A DNA stretch of 16,399 nt from Cardiobacterium sp963553325 (lineage in GTDB: Bacteria > Pseudomonadota > Gammaproteobacteria > Cardiobacteriales > Cardiobacteriaceae), in the NCBI GenBank assembly GCA_963553325.1, contig CAUVOF010000047.1, positions 1 through 16,399 on the forward strand, read 5' to 3'. Positions 1 to 6,708 of the stretch are shown here, one piece after another. Positions within the stretch are counted from its first letter, which is position 1. Every line of letters begins with the position of its first letter. The notes beneath the pieces are model-generated. The model worked only from the letters and a program-made list of their open reading frames with translations. It made no database searches and was not told where the DNA came from. Position numbers and translations under genes: made by a program.

Positions 1-55
1 ATACGTGGCTGCACGGCGAGACGATATGGTGCAAAACTTTCGGTGGAAGGCTATA
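1..55 (+). repeat. Right end of a Correia-like palindromic element (truncated by window start)
   Basis: The stretch around 35-55 reads AACTTTCGGTGGAAGGCTATA, nearly the same as the right terminal repeat of the complete element at 246-269 (CTTTCGGTGGATGGCTATA). This suggests a second element lies immediately left of the complete one, in the same orientation, with its body outside or only partly inside the window. The part at 1-34 resembles the complete element only loosely. No gene is seen here. Confidence 0.6.
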
Positions 56-77
56 TATAGGTGGAAGGCTATATATA
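42..77. repeat. Tandem duplication of an 18-bp unit at an element junction
   Basis: GGTGGAAGGCTATATATA occurs twice in a row, at 42-59 and 60-77, without mismatch. The unit is the tip of a terminal inverted repeat plus extra TA steps, so it lies exactly where the truncated element (1-55) meets the complete one (from 74). It may come from strand slippage or from nested insertion at TA targets. Confidence 0.85.
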
Positions 78-105
78 GCGATACACCGAAAGTTTCAGTC
101 GGGCA

Positions 106-136
106 CCCATGAAAAACGCATAGCGTTTTTCATGGG
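106..136. repeat. Perfect hairpin A inside copy 1 (14-bp stem, 3-nt loop)
   Basis: CCCATGAAAAACGC (106-119), loop ATA (120-122), then its exact reverse complement at 123-136. There is no T-run after it on either strand, so it does not look like an intrinsic terminator. In RNA it could be an RNase III substrate or a 3' stabilising structure, as described for transcribed Correia elements (inference). Confidence 0.85.
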
Positions 137-187
137 ACCCGGTAAGGCGCGCCGCTGAAGACAGTACAGATAGTACGGCGCGGGTTT

Positions 188-218
188 CCCTAGAAAATGG
201 CTGCGCCATTTTCTAGGG
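188..218. repeat. Perfect hairpin B inside copy 1 (14-bp stem, 3-nt loop)
   Basis: CCCTAGAAAATGGC (188-201), loop TGC (202-204), and the exact reverse complement at 205-218. It has the same geometry as hairpin A (CCC/GGG base, A-rich middle, GC-closed 3-nt loop) but a different stem sequence. The same stem occurs in copy 2 at 9749-9779. Its CTAG steps are where a second miniature transposon inserted in copy 2. Confidence 0.88.
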
Positions 219-282
219 TGCCCGGTCAAGCGGCGCAACACAGTATGAAGCTTTCGGTGGATGGCTATAAAAGGACAGGGCG

Positions 283-873
283 CTATTGCCGCAAATGGCG
301 AACGTCTAGCACGGGCAGGTTGAGCGACTGGTGGCTGGTGATGATGACTGCGCCGCCGTTTTGTCGGTGCGCTTCGAGGCGGGCGAGCAGGGTGGCGCTG
401 GTTGTGGCGTCGAGCGCAGTCAGCGGTTCGTCAAGCAGCCACAGCGGCGGCGTGTCGAGCCAGAGGCGGGCAAGCTGGCAGCGGCGCTGTTGTCCGGCGG
501 AAAGTTGGCGGCTTTGTCGGTCGTCGTGCGCGTTCAGGGCGACGGCGGCAAGGGCGGCATCGAGGCGTGCCTCAAGCCCGCTGCCATTCATGCTGTGATA
601 AAGACGGGCAGCGTAGCGCAGGTTTTCGCGCGCAGTCAGCGTGCTTTTGATGCCAGGGCGGTGGCCAAGGTAGAGATGCGGCGCGTGGCGGCGAATACTG
701 CCGCCTTGCGGGGTAATGAGCCCGGCGAGCGCTTGCAGCAGGGTGGTTTTGCCGCTGCCGTTGTCGCCGGTGAGGTGGATGATTTGCCCGGCGGCGATGT
801 TTATGTGGTAGCGGCGTAGCAGCAAGCTGCTGCCTTTGAGCAGGGTGAGGTTGTCGGCTTCAAGCAAGAGCAT
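283..873 (-). CDS. ccmA: Cytochrome c biogenesis ABC transporter ATP-binding protein CcmA
   Basis: This 196-residue protein is the ATPase subunit of the CcmABCD complex, which works at the cytoplasmic face of the inner membrane to release haem-loaded CcmE during c-type cytochrome maturation (family knowledge). Visible motifs are Walker A GDNGSGKTT (residues 36-44), the signature LSAGQQRR typical of CcmA (124-131), Walker B LWLLDEP (144-150) and the switch histidine H181 in ITSHQ. The length is close to that of other CcmA proteins. The ATG at 873 places the N-terminus where the family starts, but the preceding bases (TACCCCGCC) give no good Shine-Dalgarno site. It follows ppiB in the same direction after 69 bp that contain an inverted repeat. 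In most relatives ccmB lies directly downstream; here only repeat DNA is seen downstream, so the rest of the ccm cluster is either displaced or beyond the window. Confidence 0.93.
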   Translation of the reverse strand: MLLLEADNLTLLKGSSLLLRRYHINIAAGQIIHLTGDNGSGKTTLLQALAGLITPQGGSIRRHAPHLYLGHRPGIKSTLTARENLRYAARLYHSMNGSGLEARLDAALAAVALNAHDDRQSRQLSAGQQRRCQLARLWLDTPPLWLLDEPLTALDATTSATLLARLEAHRQNGGAVIITSHQSLNLPVLDVRHLRQ

Positions 874-891
874 GGCGGGGTATAAATAAGG

Positions 892-929
892 TTACGGGCG
901 GTCGCCGCTGTTGCAGAAACCGCCCGTAA
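892..929 (-). promoter_or_regulatory. Inverted repeat between ppiB and ccmA
   Basis: TTACGGGCGGT at 892-902 pairs perfectly with ACCGCCCGTAA at 919-929, giving an 11-bp stem and a 16-nt loop. On the minus strand the sequence after the hairpin is CCTTATTTATA, which has no proper T-run. It could be a weak terminator, a processing site, or a barrier that sets ccmA expression relative to the cyclophilins. Only the base pairing is seen; the role is open. Confidence 0.55.
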
Positions 930-942
930 TGGTGGGTGCGCG

Positions 943-1434
943 TTAGAGTATTTCCGTTTTCTCGATGATGATGTCTTCCACCGGCACGTCGCGGTGCATG
1001 CCGCTGCGCCCGGTTTCAACTGCGGCGATTTTGTCGATGACTTCCAGCCCGGCGACGACTTTGCCGAAAACGGCGTAGCCCCAGCCGGCGTTGGTCTTGC
1101 TGGTGTGGTTGAGGTAGCCGTTATCGACGAGGTTGATGAAAAACTGCGAGGACGCCGAATGCGGGTCGCTGGTGCGCGCCATTGAGAGCGTGCCGCGCAG
1201 GTTTTTCAGGCCGTTGTCGGCTTCGTTTTCAATCGGCTCGCGCGTGTCTTTCTCTTTCATGCCCGGCTCCATGCCACCGCCCTGGATGACGAATCCGGGA
1301 ATGACGCGGTGGAAGATGGTGCCGTTGTAGAAGCCGTCTTCGGCGTATTGCTGGAAGTTTTTCGCGGTGATGGGGGCTTTGTCGAAATCAAGTTCGATGT
1401 CGATGTTGCCGTAATTGGTGATGAATCGGATCAT
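943..1434 (-). CDS. ppiB: Cytoplasmic peptidyl-prolyl cis-trans isomerase (cyclophilin type)
   Basis: This 163-residue cyclophilin is almost the length of E. coli PpiB. It has no signal peptide (MIRFITNYGNIDIELD), so it should act in the cytoplasm, catalysing cis-trans isomerisation of proline peptide bonds. Family motifs are clear: IFHRVIPGFVIQGGG with the catalytic arginine, MARTSDPHSASSQFFINL, and GWGYAVFGKV near the C-terminus. Its ATG overlaps the stop codon of the upstream signal-peptide cyclophilin by 4 bp (ATGA), so the two are probably translationally coupled. The two proteins share long identical blocks, such as TREPI, NGLKN, QFFINLVDN and YAVFGKV, and look like a tandem duplication with divided location. 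Confidence 0.94.
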   Translation of the reverse strand: MIRFITNYGNIDIELDFDKAPITAKNFQQYAEDGFYNGTIFHRVIPGFVIQGGGMEPGMKEKDTREPIENEADNGLKNLRGTLSMARTSDPHSASSQFFINLVDNGYLNHTSKTNAGWGYAVFGKVVAGLEVIDKIAAVETGRSGMHRDVPVEDIIIEKTEIL

Positions 1435-2003
1435 TTGCTTTTTTCCTCGGTTTTTTCAGGCAGGATTTCTACGGTTTGGATGGTAACGGTGTTTTCCGGC
1501 ACGTTGGCATAGGGCGGGCGGTCGCCGGTTTTTACTTTCGCAATGGCATCGACGGTGTTCATGCCGCTGATGACTTTGCCGAAAACGGCATAGCCATAGG
1601 CATCGGCGCCGCCGCCGGGGTTGAGCGCGTCGTTATCGACGAGGTTGATGAAAAACTGCGCCGTGGCCGAATGCGGGTTGCTGGTGCGCGCCATGGCAAT
1701 CGTGCCGCGTGCGTTTTTCAGGCCGTTGTGCGCTTCATTGGCAATCGGCTCGCGCGTCGGTTTCTCTTTCATGTCCGCGGTGTGGCCGCCGCCCTGAATC
1801 ATGAAGCCGGGGATGACACGGTGAAAAATGGTGTCGTTATAAAAGCCGTCCTCGGCGTAGCGGCGGAAGTTGGCAACGGTTGCCGGCGCGCGGTCTTCGT
1901 CCAGCTCGATAGTGATGTCGCCCATCGTGGTGTGAATAATGGCGGTCGGCGTCGCCAGCGCGCTGCTGCCGAGCAGGGCGAGGGTGAAAAGCAGGTTTTT
2001 CAT
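1431..2003 (-). CDS. ppiA: Periplasmic peptidyl-prolyl cis-trans isomerase (cyclophilin type)
   Basis: This 190-residue cyclophilin begins with a Sec signal peptide, MKNLLFTLALLGSSALA, likely cleaved after the ALA near residue 17, so it acts in the periplasm. The domain carries IFHRVIPGFMIQGGG (catalytic arginine), MARTSNPHSATAQFFINL and YGYAVFGKV. A short charged tail, LPEKTEEKSK, follows the domain. The length equals that of E. coli PpiA. It is the first gene of a minus-strand unit followed by ppiB with a 4-bp overlap, and faces cysS across 58 bp. The symbol is assigned from the predicted location and length; the sequence is closer to its PpiB neighbour than to a textbook PpiA. Confidence 0.9.
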   Translation of the reverse strand: MKNLLFTLALLGSSALATPTAIIHTTMGDITIELDEDRAPATVANFRRYAEDGFYNDTIFHRVIPGFMIQGGGHTADMKEKPTREPIANEAHNGLKNARGTIAMARTSNPHSATAQFFINLVDNDALNPGGGADAYGYAVFGKVISGMNTVDAIAKVKTGDRPPYANVPENTVTIQTVEILPEKTEEKSK

Positions 2004-2008
2004 GGCAT

Positions 2009-2037
2009 TTCAGGGTTGGCTAAGGGGCGGCTATACT
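2009..2037 (+). promoter_or_regulatory. Candidate cysS promoter
   Basis: TATACT at 2032-2037 is a good -10 hexamer, 24 bp before the cysS ATG. The best upstream partner at 17-bp spacing is TTCAGG (2009-2014), a poor -35. Between it and the ATG lies the Shine-Dalgarno site GGAGAG at 2052-2057. The call rests mainly on the -10 and on the need for a promoter in this 58-bp divergent gap. Confidence 0.5.
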
Positions 2038-2061
2038 AGCAAAATTTCCCCGGAGAGATTC

Positions 2062-3423
2062 ATGAACGCATTGCAGTTTTACAACAGCCTGACCCGGCAA
2101 AAAGAAGCCTTCATCCCACGCGAGCCCGGCAAAATCGGCATGTACGTCTGCGGCATGACCGTCTATGACTACTGCCACATCGGCCACGCACGGGTGATGG
2201 TCGTCTTTGACACCATCGCCCGCCACTTGCGCGCGAGCGGTTACGCGCTCAAATACGTGCGCAATATCACCGACATCGACGACAAAATCATCGCCCGCGC
2301 CCATGAAAACGGCGAGCCGATAGACGCCCTCACCGCGCGCTTCATTGACGCCATGCACGAAGACGAAGCGGCGCTCGGCTGCCAGCGTCCGGATATCGAG
2401 CCGCGCGCCACCGCTGCCGTCACCGGCATGATTGAACTCGTGCAAACCCTCATCGCCAAAGGCCACGCCTATGCCGCGGATAACGGCGACGTTTACTACG
2501 CCGTGCGCAGCTTCCCCGCCTACGGCAAACTCGCCAACCGCAGCCTTGATGATCTGCGCGCCGGTGAGCGCATCGCGGTGAACGAGGCGAAAAAAGACCC
2601 GCTCGACTTCGTCCTGTGGAAAGCGGCAAAACCCGGCGAACCGGCGTGGGACAGCCCCTGGGGCAAAGGCCGCCCCGGCTGGCACATCGAATGCTCGGTG
2701 ATGGGCGCAGAGACCCTCGGCGAACACTTCGACATCCACGGTGGCGGCATGGATCTCAAATTCCCGCACCACGAATGCGAAATCGCGCAAAGCGAATGCG
2801 CCTGCGGCCATCCGCACGTCAATTACTGGATACACAACGGCTTCGTGCAGATTGACAACGAAAAAATGAGCAAATCGCTCGGCAACTTCTTCACCGTGCG
2901 CGACGTCCTGCAAAAATACGACGGCGAAACCCTGCGCGCCTTCATCCTTAGCAGCCACTACCGCGGCCCGCTCAACTACAACGACGCCGCGCTTGATGAC
3001 GCGAAAAAAGCGCTGAACCGCCTATACAGCGCGCTCGACAAAGCGCCGAGCGACGGCGAGACGGACGCCGCAGCCGTTGCCGCCTTTAATGAGGCGATGA
3101 ACGACGACTTCAACACGCCAAAAGCCTTTGCCGTCCTCTTTGACCTCGCGCGACGCATCAACAGCGGCGAAAGCGCACTTGCGCCAACGCTGAAAACCCT
3201 CGGCGGTCGCCTGGGGCTTTTACAACAAGACCCGGCGACATACCTCAAAGGACAAAATAACTGCGGCTTGAGCGAGGCCGACATTCTCGCCCGCATTAAC
3301 GCGCGCGCCGAAGCAAAAGCGGCGAAAGACTACGCCCGCGCCGACGCTATCCGCGCCGAACTCGCCGCGCAGGGTGTCATTATTAAAGACACCGCAGGCG
3401 GCGTCGAATGGCACTACGAATAG
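2062..3423 (+). CDS. cysS: Cysteinyl-tRNA synthetase
   Basis: This enzyme charges tRNA-Cys with cysteine in the cytoplasm. The 453-residue length is slightly below E. coli CysRS (461). The class I signatures are both present: HIGH at residues 39-42 (YDYCHIGHARV) and KMSKS at 268-272. The zinc ligands line up with the E. coli set: C30 (YVCGMT), C211 (HIECSV), H236 and E240 (FPHHECE). The C-terminal region ends with the expected small domain (KDYARADAIRAELAAQGV). The frame stays open upstream, but the ATG at 2062 is chosen because GGAGAG precedes it by 4 bp and the protein then starts like other CysRS (MNALQFYNSLTRQKE). The gene stands alone, divergent from ppiA and closed by a strong terminator. 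Confidence 0.97.
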   Translation: MNALQFYNSLTRQKEAFIPREPGKIGMYVCGMTVYDYCHIGHARVMVVFDTIARHLRASGYALKYVRNITDIDDKIIARAHENGEPIDALTARFIDAMHEDEAALGCQRPDIEPRATAAVTGMIELVQTLIAKGHAYAADNGDVYYAVRSFPAYGKLANRSLDDLRAGERIAVNEAKKDPLDFVLWKAAKPGEPAWDSPWGKGRPGWHIECSVMGAETLGEHFDIHGGGMDLKFPHHECEIAQSECACGHPHVNYWIHNGFVQIDNEKMSKSLGNFFTVRDVLQKYDGETLRAFILSSHYRGPLNYNDAALDDAKKALNRLYSALDKAPSDGETDAAAVAAFNEAMNDDFNTPKAFAVLFDLARRINSGESALAPTLKTLGGRLGLLQQDPATYLKGQNNCGLSEADILARINARAEAKAAKDYARADAIRAELAAQGVIIKDTAGGVEWHYE

Positions 3424-3436
3424 ACGCGCATCGCGC

Positions 3437-3478
3437 AAAAAAAGAGGCTATCCCATCAGTGGATAGCCTCTTTTTTTT
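3437..3478 (+). terminator. Rho-independent terminator after cysS
   Basis: AAAAAAAGAGGCTATCC (3437-3453) pairs with GGATAGCCTCTTTTTTT, which runs into an eight-T tract ending at 3478; the loop is CATCAGT. The A-tract on the other side would let it work on both strands, but no gene points into it from the right. Confidence 0.93.
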
Positions 3479-3739
3479 AAGCTCAGTTTAATTAGTCCTG
3501 CGCCTTGCGTGCATCTATCACGCCATACAAGAAAACGCTTTGAATTATTCATGGGGGATTGCAGCTAATCATGTGTTTGCGGTTTCGAATGGAATTTCTT
3601 TATATGAATGAGGCTAAGTGCAATACCTTTTCTAGCAAGTCCAAAGCAAAAAAACGGCTATCGCAACGTCACTTTCCGCGGCGATAACTTTAAGCCGCGT
3701 TGATAACAGTTGTCGCTTAAAATCCGTGCGGGTTTCTTT

Positions 3740-3745
3740 TATACT
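3740..3745 (+). promoter_or_regulatory. Candidate -10 of the lldD promoter
   Basis: TATACT lies 56 bp before the lldD ATG. No good -35 sits at 16-18 bp; CTTAAA (3716-3721, 18-bp spacer) is the nearest, which suggests an activator-dependent promoter if the call is right. The imperfect dyad at 3702-3714 is placed where a regulator could bind just upstream. Transcription would begin near 3751, immediately before the leader hairpin. Confidence 0.45.
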
Positions 3746-3755
3746 GCCGCGCGGT

Positions 3756-3778
3756 CGCCGCGTCTGCGGCGGTTTTTT
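3756..3778 (+). terminator. Terminator-like hairpin in the lldD leader (possible attenuator)
   Basis: CGCCGC (3756-3761), loop GTCT, GCGGCG (3766-3771), then G and six Ts (3773-3778). If transcription starts near 3751, this small GC-rich hairpin plus U-tract forms almost at once, 23 bp before the lldD ATG, and could cause early termination. No leader peptide or alternative antiterminator pairing is seen. Confidence 0.55.
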
Positions 3779-3801
3779 CTTAGATAATTCAGGAGAATAT
3801 T

Positions 3802-4959
3802 ATGGCTCGTGATTTGAGCAAGATAACCAACATCGAGGATTTGCGCCGCGTTGCCCGTTGCAAAGTACCGAAGATGTTTTTCGATTACGTGCGTTCCGGT
3901 TCGTGGACGGAAAGCACCCTGCACCACAACAGCCGCGATTTTGACCCGATTAAATTCCAGCAGCGCGTGCTGGTCGATATGACCAACCGCACCCTGGAAA
4001 CGACGATGATTGGCGAGACGGTAAAAATGCCGACCGCCATCGCCCCCACCGGCTTCACCGGCATGATGTATGCCGATGGCGAGATTCTTGCGGCGAAAGC
4101 GGCGGAAAAATTCGGCGTGCCGTTTTCACTTTCCACCATGTCCATCTGCTCGATTGAAGACGTGGCGGCCAATACCAGCAAGCCGTTTTGGTTCCAGCTC
4201 TATGTGATGCGCGACCGCGAATTTATGGAAAACCTCATTCAGCGGGCGAAAGCGGCGAACTGCTCGGCGCTGATTCTCACCGCCGACTTGCAAGTACTCG
4301 GCCAACGCCACCGCGACATTAAAAACGGCCTTTCCGCGCCGCCAAAACCGACCCTGCTCAACATGCTCGACCTCGCGCTGCGCCCGCAATGGTGCTGGCA
4401 CATGCTGCACACCAAGCGCCGCACCTTCGGCAATATCGTCGGCCACGCGAAAAACGTTTCCGACCTCTCTTCGCTCTCTTCCTGGACGAGCGAGCAGTTC
4501 GACCCGCGCCTGAGCTGGGATGACGTCGCGCGTATCAAAGACCTGTGGGGCGGCAAACTCATCATCAAGGGCATCATGACCACCGACGACGCGGAAAAAG
4601 CGGCGAAATCCGGCGCGGATGCGCTGATTGTTTCCAACCACGGTGGTCGCCAGCTCGATGGCGCGCTGTCCACCATCAAAGTGCTGCCGGATATCGTTTC
4701 CGCCGTCGGCAGCCAGATTGAAGTGTGGCTCGATAGCGGCATCATGAGCGGTCAGGACATCTTGAAATGTATGGCGCTGGGCGCGAAAGGCACGATGATT
4801 GGCAAAGCCTTCCTCTATGGCCTCGGTGCTTATGGCGAAGACGGCGTGCGTCGCTGCCTGGAAATCCTCTATAACGAGATGGATACGACAATGGCATTCT
4901 GCGGCCACACCGATATCAAAAAAGTCGGCAAAGAAATCCTCGTTCCCGGCACTTTCTAA
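3802..4959 (+). CDS. lldD: L-lactate dehydrogenase (FMN-dependent, quinone-linked)
   Basis: This 385-residue member of the FMN-dependent alpha-hydroxy acid dehydrogenase family oxidises L-lactate to pyruvate at the inner face of the inner membrane and passes electrons to quinone. The start is typical (ITNIEDLRRVARCKVPKMFFDYVRSGSW). The active-site motif SNHGGRQLDG places the catalytic His at residue 280 and the substrate-binding Arg at 283. The C-terminus (CGHTDIKKVGKEILVP) fits the family. AGGAGA at about 3791-3796 supports the ATG at 3802. lldP follows after 51 bp that contain a terminator, so uptake and oxidation of lactate are encoded together. Lactate is chosen over other hydroxy acids because of this neighbour. 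No regulator gene such as lldR is present here. Confidence 0.93.
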   Translation: MARDLSKITNIEDLRRVARCKVPKMFFDYVRSGSWTESTLHHNSRDFDPIKFQQRVLVDMTNRTLETTMIGETVKMPTAIAPTGFTGMMYADGEILAAKAAEKFGVPFSLSTMSICSIEDVAANTSKPFWFQLYVMRDREFMENLIQRAKAANCSALILTADLQVLGQRHRDIKNGLSAPPKPTLLNMLDLALRPQWCWHMLHTKRRTFGNIVGHAKNVSDLSSLSSWTSEQFDPRLSWDDVARIKDLWGGKLIIKGIMTTDDAEKAAKSGADALIVSNHGGRQLDGALSTIKVLPDIVSAVGSQIEVWLDSGIMSGQDILKCMALGAKGTMIGKAFLYGLGAYGEDGVRRCLEILYNEMDTTMAFCGHTDIKKVGKEILVPGTF

Positions 4960-4965
4960 ATCCTT

Positions 4966-4993
4966 GCGGGCAGTTTCGCTGCCCGCCTTTTTT
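4966..4993 (+). terminator. Intercistronic terminator between lldD and lldP
   Basis: GCGGGCAG (4966-4973), loop TTTCG, CTGCCCGC (4979-4986), then C and six Ts (4988-4993). It lies within the 51-bp gap, leaving too little room for a separate lldP promoter after it. Partial read-through would lower lldP relative to lldD; the structure is clear, the read-through is inferred. Confidence 0.85.
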
Positions 4994-5010
4994 CATTCAG
5001 GAATTCATTT

Positions 5011-6651
5011 ATGGAAGCATTAAAAGAACAGCTACCACTCATTCTTAGTATTTTCCCGGTCATTTTGCTGATTTGGTTGATGGTCAAGAAAAACAGCGTG
5101 CCTTCTTATATCGCTTTGCCCGGCACCGCGCTTTTCATTTATCTCTTGCAGATTTTCTATTTCAAGAATGATTTTATGACGCTAAACGCCAATGCAGTTG
5201 CTGGCGTAGTGGCAACACTGACGCCAATTACCGTTATCTTTGGCGCGATTTTCTTTAACCGCATGATGGAAGCCACCGGCTGCATTAACGTCATCCGCCA
5301 ATGGCTCGGCAATATCAACCCGAATCCGGTGGCGCAATTGATGATTATCGGCTGGGCATTCGCCTTTATGATTGAAGGGGCGAGTGGTTTTGGTACGCCG
5401 GCAGCAATTGCCGCGCCGATTTTGGTTGGCCTCGGTTTCAAACCGATGCAAGTTGCAGTATTTGCGCTAATTATGAACTCGGTGCCGGTTTCATTCGGTG
5501 CGGTCGGTACGCCGACCTGGTTCGGTTTTGGCGAATTGAAAAAGAGCGGCATTTTGCAAGACGAGGACATTCTCGCCATTGGTAAAGAAACCGGCTTGAT
5601 TCACTTTGTTGCCGGTTTCATTATTCCGGTCATTGCCCTGCGCTTTATCACCACTTGGGCGGAAATCCGCAAGAATCTCGGCTTTATTTATTTGAGTGTT
5701 TTGTCTTGCACCATCCCGTATCTGCTATTGGCTCAAGTCAATTACGAATTCCCCTCGTTGGTTGGTGGCGGGATTGGCCTGCTGCTGTCGGTGTTCCTTG
5801 CGAACAAAGGCGTCGGCCTTGCCAAAACAGAAAGCACAGAAGCACAGGCAAAACTCACTACTGGTCAAGTATTAAAAGCATTGGCGCCGCTCGGTATGCT
5901 GATGCTGATTTTGGTCGTAACCCGCATTCAGCAACTCGGCATTAAAGGGCTGCTTAATGATGCAACGCCGCTCTTTTCTCTGCATTTCGGCTTCTCTGGC
6001 TTTACCATTTTTGATTTTGAAATGAGCCGTGCGCTGATTTTGAGCTTCAAAAATATCTTTGGTCAGGAAGTGGCAGAAAGCTATAAAACGCTTTATGTAC
6101 CCGCCTTTATTCCATTCGTCATTACCGTGTGGCTGTCGCTAATTTGTTTTCGTGTCAGTTTCCGCGACAGTTTCAAAGTGTATTACACCACATTGGGGCA
6201 AACCATTAAGCCGCTTTTGGCACTTTTCGGTGCGCTGGTGATGGTGAAATTCATGATGGTCGGTGGTGACCACTCGATGGTAAAAACGATTGGTAACAGC
6301 TTTGCGCAAATTGCTGGTACTAATTGGGTGTATTTCGCCTCTTACCTCGGCGCGATTGGTGCTTTCTTTTCTGGTTCAAATACGGTTTCCAATTTGACCT
6401 TCGGCAGCATTCAGCACAGCATTGCCACGCAAGTTCAATTACCGACCGATACGGTACTTGCCTTGCAATCTGTTGGTGGCGCGATGGGTAACATGGTGTG
6501 CATCAACAATATTATTGCGGTGTGCTCGGTACTCGATGTGCAGAACCAGGAAGGCGCAATTATCAAGAAGACCGCCATTCCAATGTTTATTTACGGCGTT
6601 ATTGCCGCAATCATGGCTGCGATTTTCCTTGTTTTCAAAATTGCCGCGTAA
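5011..6651 (+). CDS. lldP: L-lactate permease
   Basis: This 546-residue protein belongs to the LctP family of lactate:proton symporters in the inner membrane (E. coli LldP has 551 residues). The sequence is a run of hydrophobic segments with family-typical glycine-rich stretches, such as EGASGFGTPAAIAAPILVGL and GAVGTPTWFGFG. A later conserved block reads SGSNTVSNLTFGSIQ. AGGA at 4999-5002 precedes the ATG at 5011 by 8 bp. It is the second gene after lldD and ends before a bidirectional terminator shared with convergent cstA. Glycolate is a known side substrate of this family, but the lldD neighbour points to L-lactate. Confidence 0.94.
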   Translation: MEALKEQLPLILSIFPVILLIWLMVKKNSVPSYIALPGTALFIYLLQIFYFKNDFMTLNANAVAGVVATLTPITVIFGAIFFNRMMEATGCINVIRQWLGNINPNPVAQLMIIGWAFAFMIEGASGFGTPAAIAAPILVGLGFKPMQVAVFALIMNSVPVSFGAVGTPTWFGFGELKKSGILQDEDILAIGKETGLIHFVAGFIIPVIALRFITTWAEIRKNLGFIYLSVLSCTIPYLLLAQVNYEFPSLVGGGIGLLLSVFLANKGVGLAKTESTEAQAKLTTGQVLKALAPLGMLMLILVVTRIQQLGIKGLLNDATPLFSLHFGFSGFTIFDFEMSRALILSFKNIFGQEVAESYKTLYVPAFIPFVITVWLSLICFRVSFRDSFKVYYTTLGQTIKPLLALFGALVMVKFMMVGGDHSMVKTIGNSFAQIAGTNWVYFASYLGAIGAFFSGSNTVSNLTFGSIQHSIATQVQLPTDTVLALQSVGGAMGNMVCINNIIAVCSVLDVQNQEGAIIKKTAIPMFIYGVIAAIMAAIFLVFKIAA

Positions 6652-6664
6652 TCGCCGCCCCAAT

Positions 6665-6692
6665 AAAAAACGCCCCTTTTGGGGCGTTTTTT
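6665..6692. terminator. Bidirectional terminator between lldP and cstA
   Basis: AAAAAACGCCCC (6665-6676), loop TTTT, GGGGCGTTTTTT (6681-6692). It is perfectly symmetric, with an A-tract on one side and a T-tract on the other, so it can end transcription from both convergent genes. Confidence 0.93.
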
Positions 6693-6708
6693 ATTATCGG
6701 CTTTATCG

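Larger units (their letters stand above)
74..269 (+). mobile_element. Complete Correia-like (CREE/nemis-like) miniature inverted-repeat element, copy 1
   Basis: The element is 196 bp and bounded by 24-bp terminal inverted repeats at 74-97 and 246-269, which match at 21 of 24 positions (TATAGC-AT-CACCGAAAG-TTCA). It contains two perfect hairpins (106-136 and 188-218) and a 42-bp block (146-187) containing GACAGTACAGATAGTACGG. From memory, that block is very close to the core of Neisseria Correia elements, which also end in TATAG and target TA. There is no room for a transposase, so any movement must depend on an enzyme supplied elsewhere. The ccmA stop codon lies 13 bp beyond the right end, so the element probably forms part of the ccmA 3' untranslated region. 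The repeat boundaries are seen directly; the Correia kinship is inferred from memory. Confidence 0.75.
3479..3801. other. Intergenic region upstream of lldD
   Basis: This 320-bp stretch holds no convincing gene or RNA. It is more AT-rich than its flanks. Near the lldD end are an imperfect dyad, GATAAC-A-GTTGTC (3702-3714, one mismatch), a -10-like TATACT (3740-3745) and a leader hairpin (3756-3778). The left 200 bp look structureless by eye. Confidence 0.6.

Noticed and set aside
74..269. CRISPR-like array because of repeated palindromes
   Set aside because: There are only two different hairpins, no regular spacers and no cas gene.
2020..2958. Long minus-strand open frame of 312 codons across cysS
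   Set aside because: It is the antisense of cysS, which has complete aminoacyl-tRNA synthetase motifs; the frame is a by-product of GC-rich codon use.
4126..4908. 260-codon minus-strand open frame inside lldD
   Set aside because: Antisense shadow of lldD, whose catalytic residues and Shine-Dalgarno site are intact.
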